From: Brachycybe producta
Lineage: Eukaryota; Arthropoda; Diplopoda; Playtdesmida; Andrognathidae
Reading direction: 5' to 3'
DNA: 64,000 bases
Assembly: GCA_036925085.1 (NCBI GenBank)
Contig: JAUPFP010000010.1
Coordinates: 3,031,688-3,095,687 of the forward strand
The position numbers and the translations under genes were made by a program. Below are positions 29,927-41,323 of the stretch, one piece after another. The first letter of the stretch is position 1. Every line of letters begins with the position of its first letter. The notes beneath the pieces were generated by a model that worked only from the letters and a program-made list of their open reading frames with translations, was not told where the DNA came from and made no database searches.

Positions 29927-32900
29927 TCAATGTCTCTTGAGAAATGCTTCTGCTGCTTTGCTTGTGAACCGAACTCGTCGTCCAGAACGGGTTGTGATGA
30001 CTGGAGGTTCTGTAGCAACAGGTGGGCTTGCAGGAACAGGTGAGAGTGGCTGCTGGTCTTGAGTTGGTGTGATGAAAGCTGGTTTAAGGCGGTCAATAGA
30101 GATGCAGACTTGGCGACTGTTGATTCTAACCATGAAGAACTTTGGAGACCTTGAAAGAACTTCATACGGTCCATCGTATGGTGCTTGAAGAGGGCGGCGC
30201 ACTGCACTATGTCGAACGAAAACATGTGTGCAGTTGGAAAGTTCTTTGAATATGAAGACTGGACGTGTGCCATGATGCTGGGGTATCGATGGTCGTAAAT
30301 TCCGCATGTGGGTTTGAAGTCGTTTAGCAAAGTCTGATGCATCGATGCTGTTGTCCTCCTGAGAAGTGAAAAATTCACCAGGTAGACATAGTTCTTGACC
30401 ATAGACCAATGTTGCTGATGTTGCATTGAGGTCTTCTTTGAAGGAAGAACGGATACCTAAGAGTACTATAGGTAGCTCTTCAGTCCACTTGTCATTACCA
30501 CGGCACATGATGGCTGCTTTTAGCTGACGATGGAAACGTTCTATGAGGCCATTAGATGCTGGATGGAAAGCTGTAGTACGAATTCGTGTTGTACCAGTTA
30601 AAGTTGTAAGTGCTTTAAAAAGGTACGACTCGAACTGGCGTCCTTGATCTGACGTGATGTAGAGAGGTACACCAAATCTTGCAATCCAACAGTTGAAAAA
30701 TGCTGTTGCAACTGTTTCTGCTGTAATGTCCATGATGGGGACAGCTTCTGGCCATCGTGTAAAACGATCTATCATGGTGAGGCAATAAGCAAATCCAGAA
30801 GATGGAGGCATGGGTCCAATAATGTCTATGTGGACATGCTTGAAGCGCATCTGTGGATGTGGAAATGCTGAAAGTGGTGCTGAGACGTGTCGAGTAACTT
30901 TGGAACGTTGGCATTGCAAACAGGAACGCACAAATGTTTTGCTATCTTTTTCCATGTTTGGCCAAACGAAAGTTTTGCTGACTAGACGAAAAGTTGCTTT
31001 AGTACCAGGGTGGGCAATATCGTGCAGGTTATGAAGAACTTGCTGACGAAAGTTCACAGGTACGAACAGTCTAGGTGAAGATGTCGACATATCACAGTAT
31101 AATGGGTGTGATGTTGTAGGAAACTGCATTCTTGATAACTTGAGGCTTGTCTCTGAGTTGAGAAGATGCTGTAGTTCATCATCTGTTTCTTGAGCTTCAG
31201 AGATGGCTTGGAAATCAAGGTCTTCAGAAATGGATTCTATGCGTGACAAGGCATCAGCTGGGATGTTAGCTGAACCGGCAAGATGACGGATGTCCGTTGT
31301 GAACTGTGCGATGAGTTCAAGATGCTTAGCTTGCCTTGGTGATGCTTTCTCGGGTCGTTGTCTCCAAGCGTAAATGAGAGGCTTATGATCGGTGAAGAGG
31401 ATGAATGATCTTGCTTCCAACAAAAATCGGAAGTGCTTGACAGCAGAGTAAGCGGCAAGGAGTTCGCGATCATATGCTGACCATAAGAGTTGATTTGCAC
31501 TGAGCTTCTTTGAGAAGAAAGCAAGAGGTTGCCAATCATTATTGATAAGTTGCTGGACACTGGCACCGATGGCGAAATTAGAGGCATCGACCATCAATGA
31601 CAGAGGTGCAGTGGGCACTGGGTGAGCGAGTAATGCTGCGTTGGCAAGGCTTTTCTTGAGGTTCTCAAATGCAGTGATTGTTTCTTCTGTCCATGAAATG
31701 GGTTGCTTGCTGGAGCTCTTGGGACCTTGAAGAAAGACATCTAGAGGTGCTTGGAATGAAGCTGCTTTCGGCATGAAGCGACGATAAAAGTTAATCATCC
31801 CCAGGAATCGTCTAAGATCTTTGACGGTTGTAGGTAGTGTACTTCATGATGGTGTCCACTTTGTCAGGTAATGGACGTGTTCCAGTGACATCAACGAGGT
31901 AACCCAAAAATTTAATGGAAGAAACTCCGAAGATGCACTTGGAAGGGTTGATTGTGACACCGTATGTGCTGAAACGTTGGAAGAGTTGTCTAAGGTGTTC
32001 ACGATGTTCATCAGGGTTGCAAGAGGCTATTAGCACATCATCAATGTAGGCATAGCAGAAAGGTAAGTCTCTTGTAACTTCATTGATGAAGCGTTGAAAT
32101 GTCTGTGCTGCATTGCATAGTCCAAACGTCATAAATGGGAATTCGAAGAGACCAAATGGAGTTGTGACTGCTGTTTTGTGGATGTCTTCTTTAGCCACAG
32201 GGATTTGGTGAAAGGCTCGAACCAAATCAATAGCAGAGAAGATTGAAGAACCTGCTAAGTTCTGTGCGAAGTCTTCAATGTGCGGAACTGGGTATCTGTC
32301 AGGGATGGTCCTGGAGTTGAGAGCACGGAAATCTCCGCAAGGGCGCCATTCGCCATTCTTTTTAGGAACCATATGAAGTGAAGTTGACCAGTTGCTTTTT
32401 GGAAGGACGGCAGATTCCCATTTGCAGCATGACTTCGAATTCACGTTTAGCAATGGCTAACTTAGAACAGTCGAGACGTCGTGGCTTGGCATAGACTGGT
32501 GGGCCAGAGGTTGTGGGAATATGATGCTCTGTCGTGTGTTTGATGTCCTTTTGCATGGAGAAAGGTTGAGTTATGCTTGGAAATTCTGAGACAATGTTGT
32601 GATACTCAGAATCACCACTGACAGTTCGCAGGCCTAGTGTAGTAACACTATTGATGCACCCGGATGAAGAAAGACCGGTGGTGCTGTCCATGAGGCGTCG
32701 CTGTCCGAGGTCTGGCAGTAGACCGTAGTGGCTTAGAAAATCAGCTCCGATGATGGGTGTGGTGACATCAGCTACGACAAACTTCCACAAGAACTGTCGG
32801 CGAAGCTTGAAGTCAAGGTTCAGTGTGATGCTGCCATAAGTTTTGATGACTGAACCATTGGCTGCAAAGAGGTGATTTTCTTTGCAGGCCCGTCGCGATG

Positions 32901-33069
32901 TTAGCTGAACTGGATACACACAAAGATCAGCACCAGTGTCAATCAGGTACTGAACCTTTGTTACAAAGTCCGTAATGAAAAGGCGACGGCTGGTTGAAGT
33001 GGGATCAGTGGCCGTCTCTACTGACCCGCTTGCTGGTTTCCCGAAGTGAAGGAACATGGCTTGGTGCAC
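29927..33069 (-). pseudogene. pol: Element C pol region (protease, RT, RNase H, integrase)
   Basis: Fossil pol region. Domain order on the element strand is: aspartic protease (YLIDTGADLCVYP); reverse transcriptase ([13 protein letters not shown], then [14 protein letters not shown], then the catalytic YIDDVL); RNase H ([29 protein letters not shown]); integrase zinc-binding HHCC segment ([10 protein letters not shown]); and DDE core ([21 protein letters not shown], then [18 protein letters not shown]). The C-terminal tail is short and basic, with no chromodomain or Env. The 5' end overlaps gag slightly, as Gypsy elements commonly do for frameshifted Gag-Pol expression. This copy carries about two breaks. 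Confidence 0.92.
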
Positions 33070-33920
33070 TTGCTGGCACTGGTACCGAAGCGATGGTGGT
33101 ACCAGCAGAATGATGAAGCAGAAGACGATCTTTGATGAGGTGAACGAGACCGTCGTTGTGACTTGTAGTGCTTGGAATCATGAGATTTGGTTTGGTTGGC
33201 AAGCACTTTTCCAAGTTGAGCTGTCAGATTGGCGATATGATTCTCCAATCGAGACAAACGTTCATTGTGGTCGGAATTGGGCTGCACAGGGATATCACTG
33301 GACACAGGGAACACTTTATGGCTAGTTGCTGACATGCTTGGTTGCTGATCGAAAAGTTCATCTGCGACTTTAGCGACAGTGTCGAGGTCACCGGGAACGA
33401 TAGTGAGGATGCGTTGTACATCGGCTGGCAAACGAGAAATCCAAATGTTTCGGAGGACATCGCTGCTCAGTCCATCAGCAAGAGTGCGTAGACGTCTAAG
33501 GAACTGAGATGGTGTTCGGTCACCAAGTTCCTCGTTGTGCAGAAGCTGCGTGATGCGGCGATGCTTTGATTGTGAGAGTCTTTCAATGAGTGCTGCTTTG
33601 ATGGTGTTATACTTGTCTGTGGCTGGCGGATTGCAGATGATGTCTTGAACTTCTTGGGCTTGACGGCTGGTGAGTCTCTTGATGACATGGCCAAGTTTGG
33701 TTTCATCTTTGGTGATGCCAGCGAGGTTGAACTGAAGATCAAGGTTGGCAAACCACAGGCTGGGGTTGTCGTCCCAAAATGGAGGAGCCTTTAAGGAGAC
33801 TGCAAAAGTAGACTGGACCGGCGAAGGCTGAGCTTGAAGAAACTGGTCCGGCGAAGACTGGACCGGCGAAGGCTGAGCTTGAAGAAACTGGTCCGGCGAA
33901 GACTGGACCGGCGTAGACAT
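33018..33920 (-). CDS. gag: Element C Gag (300 aa)
   Basis: Nucleocapsid and capsid precursor of a CsRn1-like Gypsy element. The N-terminus carries two tandem 15-residue repeats (SPVQSSPDQFLQAQP). The capsid-type domain follows (PFWDDNPSLWFANLDLQFNL, then RRLRTLADGLSSDVLRNIWI, then LPADVQRILT). Near the C-terminus the motif CWYHHRFGTSASKCTKPC gives the C-H-C-C pattern typical of CsRn1 instead of the usual CCHC knuckle. The length is normal for the clade. The Met near the first SPVQ repeat is the natural start. Overlaps pol by about 50 bases. Confidence 0.88.
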   Translation of the reverse strand: MSTPVQSSPDQFLQAQPSPVQSSPDQFLQAQPSPVQSTFAVSLKAPPFWDDNPSLWFANLDLQFNLAGITKDETKLGHVIKRLTSRQAQEVQDIICNPPATDKYNTIKAALIERLSQSKHRRITQLLHNEELGDRTPSQFLRRLRTLADGLSSDVLRNIWISRLPADVQRILTIVPGDLDTVAKVADELFDQQPSMSATSHKVFPVSSDIPVQPNSDHNERLSRLENHIANLTAQLGKVLANQTKSHDSKHYKSQRRSRSPHQRSSSASSFCWYHHRFGTSASKCTKPCSFTSGNQQAGQ

Positions 33921-34028
33921 TTCTGGATTATGGGGCGGGGCCTAAGCTACTGGCTTTGACTTTCGTGATTCTCAGGTGATGCTTTCAAAAGAGATTGTGC
34001 TCGGATCGGTTGCTTTTTGTGTGTGCCC

Positions 34029-34167
34029 TTGTTGGCTCAAATGTCTGAGTCAATGTTGTGCCCGTGTTGGCTTAAATGTTTGGGTCACCAATGTAGTGCC
34101 CGTGTTGGCTTAAATGTCTGGGTCACCAATGTAGTGCCCGTGTTGGCTTAAATGTCTGGGTCACCAA
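34029..34167 (-). repeat. Tandemly repeated primer-site block of element C
   Basis: A 38-bp unit containing GGCTTAAATGTCTGGGTCACCA occurs at 34064-34101, 34102-34139 and 34140-34167 (the last cut by the LTR), with a degenerate unit before them. On the element strand each unit holds TTGGTGACCCAGACATTT. The copy next to the LTR (34166 to 34149) is the functional-position primer site and resembles the complement of a tRNA-Trp 3' end with mismatches. Confidence 0.85.
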
Positions 34168-34868
34168 TGTTGTGGTTTTGACTACACACAACTGTTGTGG
34201 TTATTGCACAACTTTTATTAATAAATTGAATATTGAATAATCTCAACACGAACACTGCAAATTGCATTTGAATGGCTTTATTTATTTGCTGCATCAATTT
34301 ATTTACTTGCATCGACCATGAGGTCCACCACTAGAGTTGCCAGAGGAATTGCCTGAGGTCGAAACCTGCAGAACAACACCTAAGCTGGTCCAAATGACCA
34401 AGTGTCTGTTTATGATCCAGAGGAACACTGGGGTTCAACGTGACAGTTAGATGACTAGCAAGACAAACTGTCCACATCGATAGAGCCGCTGAAGGCACCC
34501 CAAATTTGCCCGTAAGCACTGCCTTTGCAATGAGAAGGCTGGAAGGATATGGAGGGTTAGTGACCATTGCTGTAGTGGTGAACGTGGAGGGTTACTGACC
34601 ATTACTGTAGTGGTGAACGTGGATGCTTTACATATACAATAATTGGTACATGATAATGAATTGCAAAGTACACGAAATTATACACAACCAGAAAACACAT
34701 TGTCAAAAACAATCTAAACAAGATAATCATAACGTAGATAAACTATAAGTTAAGATATAATAATATTTACACTAAATAATGTGTGCGTGGTTGTAAACAT
34801 GCACGGTCATGCATGAAGTTAATGAAAACGGTTTTAAAAGAGAAAATGAATAACTGCAGATCACCACA
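34168..34868 (-). repeat. 5' LTR of element C (701 bp)
   Basis: Plus-strand ends TGTTGTGG and ATCACCACA, followed by the ATGT target duplication. About three differences from the 3' LTR. Confidence 0.93.
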
Positions 34869-34872
34869 ATGT

Positions 34873-36749
34873 CTTTCCATAGAAAATACATTGCAACGAC
34901 ATCCCCGCGACCTTCAACTTTTTTCCCTGTGATAATTCAGCCCCCCCCCCCCCCGGGGCTTCCCAACCCCCACCTGGCCAGTATATGCGAGCACCTATGC
35001 ACCCTATAGTTATTTTCTTTTGAAAATCTAAAAAAAAATACGTAAACAGCAAGAAAGATAATTATGCAATTTGTTAAACTTAAAAGTACATTTAGGAGTC
35101 CATTTCGTTCCTGCGCCCCTTATCTTTGTGCGCCTGGGGCAGGTGCCTCGCTCCTCTCGCCCCTGGTTACGCGTCTCTGCATGCCAAAGAAGAATAGCTA
35201 TTAGAAGATTACCATCGTCCACCCTGGAGGCTGATATTGGAAAGAAATGGGCTTTTCCCAACAGTTTTCCAGAGAACGTATGAGTGTCATTCGAGCTGAC
35301 ACTAAGTGCCGCAGACCAGATTACCATATGCCAACCCCATAACCAGAACCATTGCTTGCCTCTACCTTAAACCACCTAAAAGATACGTCGTGTATATGTG
35401 GTAGCAATTTGAGCAGCCCACAGTAATCTGCGGCCGACGGCAGCATCCTCTAAAGTACGTTGGTGCTGCTGCACTCCTCTCCTCTGAGTATCTCGCAGCA
35501 AGTATCTCCCTTATTGTAAACAATGGCGGTAAACGCCTTTAATCAGTGTATAGAGCCTACACATTATGACGTTTGAATTTGTTTTGTTTTTTTACTTGCG
35601 GACAAAAATTAGCCGAGGGGCTTTCAGTTCAGTAATTCCACTTTAATTCAGTTTCATTTTAAAACATGGTAAACAAATTAGCATTTTAGATGAAAAGTGC
35701 ACATTAATTGGATTCTGCCTTTCAAACTATACTCTTTCCCTTTCCTTCTATCAATAATTTACATCTCTCTTTGCAAGAAGTGTCCCTTCAACTAATCCAA
35801 CCGCTCTTACACGTGATTAAAAGTACACTTCCATGTTTAATTAATGAGCTGACTTGAGCTATCTATCTGTACTCCTGTCGTCACACACATACTGGGCATA
35901 CAGTTACACGATTAACCTTCATAGAAACGGGAATATAGACATCAAGAATAAAATTAAAATTTTGACAATCTCATCATGTCGTCAATGAATGTAAAAACAC
36001 GATTTTTTGTTTCCAACATAAGAACGGTCCCATTTTGGAATGTTCTTACTTTAGAAACTTATTTCACTCAAAACCGGTATTACACTACAGTAGCAACCTC
36101 CCATCGCAAGGCAAATGGCAAACGGCCTGACTGGTTGTTTGTCAGAAAGTTTACTTGAAAAGTCTTTCAAAGTTGAACATGTTCAACTCGGTGAGACTGA
36201 GTCTCACACTAGTTAAAAGGAAAGTTTTATCCAGTTGCATGTCATATCTGCACACTTATAAACATTGAAGTTGCATGTCACATTGCACATTTTATTGAAT
36301 TAAAAGTTGCAAGTGTAATAGCGGCTTGAGAAAAATATTTTTTTAAAAAGACAGAAATGAAAAATATCCTTCATAAATGGTAGTAGCAACACAAATCAAA
36401 TATATATATATTTAAGAATTTCAGATAAGAAACTCAAAGAAAAACAACCATTTTGAAAAGACTTCCCTATCTCCCAAAATGGCAAATTGTTTTATATATC
36501 ATTTTATTTTATTTTTTAAAAAAAACTTAAGTGAAACAAAGAAGCCTTTAACGGTGTCTACCATCAAAAAAAAAAAGCAAAGCAAATCAAGACAAACAAA
36601 AGTAACATCTTTCATCCAAACATTGTATTACTATTCTATTGTATAAGTATAAAAGACCTCGATGTAGGCCTACATTATACAATTTACAGCGTGATTGTAA
36701 AATCACTTAACTACTTTCAAAATATCAGGGCCATCATAACACATTAATA
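34873..36749. other. No supported gene; hAT-like end
   Basis: A poly-C/G run lies at 34940-34955. Near 35155-35180, GCCCCTGGTTACGCGTCTCTG reads on the other strand as CAGAGACGCGTAACCAGGGG, a typical hAT terminus, but its partner end is not clear. From 35340 to 36749 the sequence is AT-rich with no recognised element. Confidence 0.45.
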
Positions 36750-37051
36750 CCTAGTGCACACACCTGATAATTTAAATGCATTTAAATAATAAACGTGTTC
36801 TACCGAGCCTTCTGTGAAGGACAAACAAACAGTATGTCGAATTCAATTTATTCAGTTAATGATCTCAAAATATTGAGTTAATACTTAAATATAATATCTA
36901 AACTATTTGACAACATATTAATTTAGTATTTCAATTTAAAATATTAACAGTAAAGTCAATTTTTATTTGGTTCTTATGTCCTTAACTGGATTCCGTATCA
37001 TTCACCTAAACACATTTAATTTGAATTCATTTAACTCATGTGTGTACAAGG
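36750..37051. mobile_element. MITE T2 (about 300 bp)
   Basis: Inverse copy of T1. Ends CCTAGTGCACACACCTGA and CATGTGTGTACAAGG, with the shared CCTTCTGTGAAGGACAAAC block and the same AT-rich interior. TA lies at both flanks. Confidence 0.7.
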
Positions 37052-37144
37052 TATAAGCGAGTTAACCAAGGCAGGGAGGACGCCAATGCTAGGAGGATAC
37101 CGAAGCTTGATGGGCACCAATGTTAACATAGTCTAAACTCTAAG

Positions 37145-37740
37145 CTTTAACGGTGCAATTAATAGTTAGTTGAAGATGAAATTCTTCATAGCTGAAAATG
37201 AACATTTGTATCAGCTATTTGTGGTTTAGCCACCTTATGCTCTGCAACAAAACAGCTCAGCTTTGCAGTTCACATAAAATTAGTTCCAAGCACCTCAATG
37301 AACTTATTTTATTACAAAAAGACCAACGTCATGCGGTCTTGATAAGGTAATTATTTGCATCTATTACCATTTTTACATTTCTATTGGTTGATGAGTATCA
37401 CGTGATGATGATGATATCACTAGCTGACCAGCTACAAAGGAGCTGAAATATCTAACTACAATAGATATAAGCTGAAATGCACTTTCAGCTCCAATTTGCT
37501 GCTGCAGCTGAACTCTTTCAAACTAATTAATTCTCTTATGAAAAAGCCACGTGAGATCGACCTGTGTGTATTAAAATAAATTCATTGAGGTGGTTGCAAC
37601 TAATTTTATGTGTACTGAAAAGCCGAAATTGTGTTGTTGTAGCTCAAGATGACTAAACACAATAAGCTGAAAAGCTTTATTCATTAATAGCTAAGCTCCA
37701 GTAAAAATGTTTCATCTTCAGCAAGCTACTAAATCAGCCT
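37145..37740. mobile_element. Foldback element with long diverged arms
   Basis: The block around 37285-37320 (CACATAAAATTAGTTCCAAG, then CACCTCAATGAA) recurs inverted at 37585-37620. Outer blocks with GAAGATGAAA near 37165 mirror TTTCATCTTC near 37708. The centre near 37480-37510 is built from AGCTGAAA motifs. No coding capacity. Confidence 0.65.
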
Positions 37741-39178
37741 TAAAAAAAGTAAAATAACACAGACCTGAATGGAAATAGCATTTTCAACTTTTGCATTTCC
37801 AGCGCACTTTTTTTTCTCATCAATTTTGATAAATATACCACGCGGGTTTATTTTACACATAAATTGTGAATACTGGAATGTGAACACATCTCAAATTTTT
37901 ACAAATCTCGAGAACAATTTTTTTTACTCAACAAACCAATCACAACCTACTGTAGCTTTTAAAAAGAAAGCGATGTTACCAATAGTACAGGTGGTACTTC
38001 AGAAACATCTATCAATCTATCAACAAGAGAATAAAATAGAATTTTCAAAGTGCGAACTTGAAAGCGTAAAAAAAACTTAAAGCGTGCGTCATGACATTGA
38101 TGCAGTGTGTTTGTTAAGACCGCCGCGATATAATCTAATAATGCAGGGATGCCAGCATGCAGGCCCTGAGCACTATGTAATATTCGTCTCATTTGAATAT
38201 GACAACGCTTGTCGCACAGGTGGAAGAGCAAACAAATTAGCAAGGTTTTCAAACATCGCCAACAAAAATGATTGATTTAGGCCTTGTTTCCATTGGGATG
38301 ATAAATCTCGATCTTGATTGCATGTTTGAATTTGAATTTGCGGGCCCGGATTGACTTGTGGCGAAAAAGACACAATTTAGTCTAAAAATAATACGTGGAT
38401 TCTCAACTGAATTTAACTGACATTATAATTAATAATCAAGATTTCACTATAAAGGATGTTATCCAGAAAAGGTCATCAAATATATTTTTTTTAAATATAT
38501 GAATACCAATGTGTTAGTTTTAGCTAATAACCAGCTTTATATGCTGTGAATTTCTAATAAAGCAATAATGATAATTGCTACCAGGTTACTTTTTTATTTA
38601 AATATGAAAAATTACTCAGCAAGCAGCCATTATGGTCCGTGGTAGAGAGACGAAAGTCCAAATACAGCATGCGGAATGCACTGTCAAAATCCAAAGAATA
38701 TAAACAAAACAGAAATTTCAATGTGTTCTGGTGCAGTAGAAATTAAAAACCCCATAGTTCCGTGCAAGTGGCAACCTTTACCCAAATGTAACTCCTTGCA
38801 CAGCTTACTTAAAAATGTTATGACCAAAAGCTGTTCTTCTTAGAAGTAAATTGTTTCAACCAAGCACTGAAAGCATTTTTGTCACCATCTCAGCAAACTC
38901 ATGTTTGCCACAAACAAACCTAACAGCCGTGCATTGAACCATTTTACCAGATTGAACTAACTCTGCATTTTAGGGACTCGAAATAGCGCTGCAATAATCT
39001 AGATTGGGGGATGGCGTCAGTGATTTGTGTGCTGCACACTTTACTTCTTTGCGACACCTTTTTAGAATTTACTGAAATTGATAAACGTATATCATTTGCA
39101 TTGACTTGGAAATGTATGAATAATCACAGTCCGTCGTAGCAATTCATTTATGGTTTTAAACTGAGGTAAAAAAAAAAA
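37741..39178. other. AT-rich, no recognised feature
   Basis: No credible frame or repeat relation was seen over this 1.4 kb apart from short A/T runs. Confidence 0.5.
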
Positions 39179-39927
39179 TAGAGATAGAACATTCGAATTC
39201 CGCGAATCTTGAAAAATATTCGAGATTCGAAAACTCGAATCAACGAGAGCCAAATTCACAGGCAATTGTGCCCAGCATTAGAATTTTTTTTCTCTGCCCT
39301 TTTATGACGTCAGACCAAGTAACAAACCAATTAGAAATTGATGAAGTTTATAAAAGTGCAGAGCAAAAGAAATTCTAATGCTGGGCACAATTGCCCGTGA
39401 TAAATTCTAGTTTAATTTTGCTACTATTATCCCCTCCCCTTTTTTATATTTGAAAAAGAAAATGAGCTTTTCATTTTCTCTGGTGTGCGCATGCGCGTCG
39501 TTTGTTCCTTTTTTACTCCTTTCATTTCAATTTCAGTTTCCTCCCCCCCCCCTTTTTCCCCTCCACGTTTCTCTCTCTCCACTAACCCTTTCCAACCTTT
39601 TCCTCCTCCCCTCTCCCCTCTCCCCTCTCCAATTTAATATCATGGGGTTCTTAGATGGGGAGAGCGCAACATAATGTCGACCTTGAGAAATAAAAGCGGT
39701 TCATTTAAATTTACATAAATTCCGATGTGCTTACGCGTTTTTGTCCTTGTTTGCACAGCATTACACATACAGGGATACAGGGAAGGAACGAACGATAGAC
39801 GGGGCAATATATAACATTATTTCATTTATTTGTATCTTCTTAATGAATAATATAGCATTCTTATATGAGAGATTCGAGAACCTTTCAGGATTCAGATTCG
39901 AGAAAATTTAGGAATCGTCCCACCTCT
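39179..39927. mobile_element. hAT-type MITE R3, split by Helitron copy H2
   Basis: Left part GAGATAGAACATTCGAATTC and right part ending AATCGTCCCACCTCT match the two ends of R2. The middle is replaced by H2. Confidence 0.7.
39243..39808 (-). mobile_element. Helitron-like copy H2 (terminal hairpin missing)
   Basis: Carries the internal hairpin module (CAGGCAATTGTGCCCAGCAT arm at 39258 and its complement near 39380-39405), the polypyrimidine tract and the GACCTTGAGAAA block. The CTAG-side hairpin is lost at the junction with R3. Confidence 0.7.
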
Positions 39928-40426
39928 AAAAAGAAAAAGGAAATACATTCGGAGTGACTTTACAATTACTCTGTACACTGTACATGTACCCAGAGACTCA
40001 GAGACTAAACATTACGAGGACAATGTAACAATGCATAAGAGAAAGATTTATTTCTATTTATGCAGCATAGCTCTGAGTATATAATGTATATGTAGGTTTA
40101 TAGCCTTACTTTCTATGCACATTATGAGGAAAAAGTCTAAAGAATTGATTTTACCTTTTGTACTCTGAAGACATTTTTTGCTGACAAGATATAAAAAGAA
40201 GTTATACAAAAGGAAATTTCATAAACCAATGATAAAAAATGGATTGGAATTCTACTTTAAATAGTAAAAAAAACTTCATGTGTGCATTATCCACACAGAT
40301 GATATGAGCATACACATTTAGAATTTAATATTTCAAATAAGAGTTGCATACTTTCAGGAAGCAAAACAATGTCATTGTATAATATAAATATTTTAACAGT
40401 AACCAACCATATGCGACATAACCATT
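39928..40426. other. No recognised feature
   Basis: AT-rich sequence just upstream of the hAT transposase relic; it may hold decayed parts of that transposon but no motif is readable. Confidence 0.4.
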
Positions 40427-40890
40427 GTGACAAACAGAGAATGTTTAGCCTGGGCACCGATATTAGGCATTGTGATGCAGATGCAACAGGAAAGCAAAAA
40501 CGTTAGAGTTGATGTTGACTACAATGCATTAAATTACAGGCGCCTTTTCCAATGCCACATTGAAGCAGCACCAAATAGAAAAGAGATTCCTAAAAAAAAA
40601 AAGGTGTGTCACAGAATTTTGGATATTATATCCGAGGCCCAGTGTTGGGGAGGATTTTGGAGGAAGTTGGCATGCCTTCGTTATATTGAAGAAAAAACGA
40701 ATGTCAGACATCCAAGTATTTTGCACCAGTTTCCAAGCATCATGGCTGCCTTCACGAAGTTGAATGCAATTTAAGTTGCATTCCTCCTGTTGAAAGGTTG
40801 TTTTCAAATGCTGCTTTGACAGCAATTCAAAGAAGGAATAGATTAAGTGACAAATGCATTCAACAGTTATTACCATTCAAGACGAAGTAA
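40427..40890 (+). pseudogene. hAT transposase C-terminal relic
   Basis: The end of this region encodes PPVERLFSNAALTAIQRRNR followed by LSDKCIQQLLPFK, the hAT dimerisation-domain signature (typically ..SSAPVERLFS..RRNRLSD..LL). Upstream, FWRKLACLRYIEEK and HQFPSIMAAFTKLNA fit the segment that normally precedes it. The two parts are in different frames: the first frame stops at 40774 and the signature lies two bases out of phase, ending in a stop at 40888-40890. The rest of a normal 600-700 residue transposase (zinc finger, DDE core) is absent. This is a dead DNA-transposon gene fragment. It shows that autonomous hATs once lived here, consistent with the many hAT MITEs in the window. Confidence 0.75.
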
Positions 40891-40938
40891 ATATTTTAGT
40901 ATTTTAAATACTTTTTTTGAAACTATTTTGTATTTTGG

Positions 40939-41220
40939 GAGGCCGACACCTTGGCATCACAGTAGCTATAAGCCTCTACTTGTTGTTCCGTGATTCCCGA
41001 GTTCGATTATCGGTTGAGGCATGGTTTTGTTGCGTTTGTCTTTCAGAATTTTTCCATCATTGCGGAGTTGACGTCATGCAGGCTGCAGGCTACAGCCAGT
41101 CGTAAAACACATTTCGCCAAATCCGACTCGTATGTCAGATTTTAGAATCATTTATCATCATCATCTTTTGACCGACCCCACACGGCGCGGGACATGGTCC
41201 ACGGAAAGAAGAAGATATAT
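40939..41220 (+). mobile_element. tRNA-derived SINE candidate
   Basis: A-box-like TTGGCATCACAGTAGC (40951-40966) and B-box-like GAGTTCGATTATCGG (40999-41013) are spaced about 45 bp apart, as in a tRNA. A tRNA-unrelated body with GACGTCATGCAGGCTGCAGG follows, and then CATCATCATC repeats. No other copy occurs in the window, so the family limits are uncertain. Confidence 0.5.
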
Positions 41221-41323
41221 TTAATGTCATAACGTAATTTATTATTTTCAATTTTTTTTTTCCTTTCCTTATTTGAAAAAGCAAAATAAACGTAACATCC
41301 TTATTATATTGTATGCACTAAAT

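Larger units (their letters stand above)
29170..34868 (-). mobile_element. Element C: Ty3/Gypsy retrotransposon, CsRn1-like
   Basis: A 5.7 kb fossil on the minus strand with 701-bp LTRs (29170-29870 and 34168-34868), ATGT duplications at 29166-29169 and 34869-34872, and polypurine tract AGGGGGGAGTAC next to the 3' LTR (29882 to 29871). It has gag (33920 to 33018) and a pol region (33069 to 29927). The LTRs differ at about three positions by eye (about 0.4%), so the insertion is young. The CHCC Gag motif and tRNA-Trp-like primer site are known marks of the CsRn1 clade. The copy is nearly whole, with about two breaks in pol. Confidence 0.93.
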
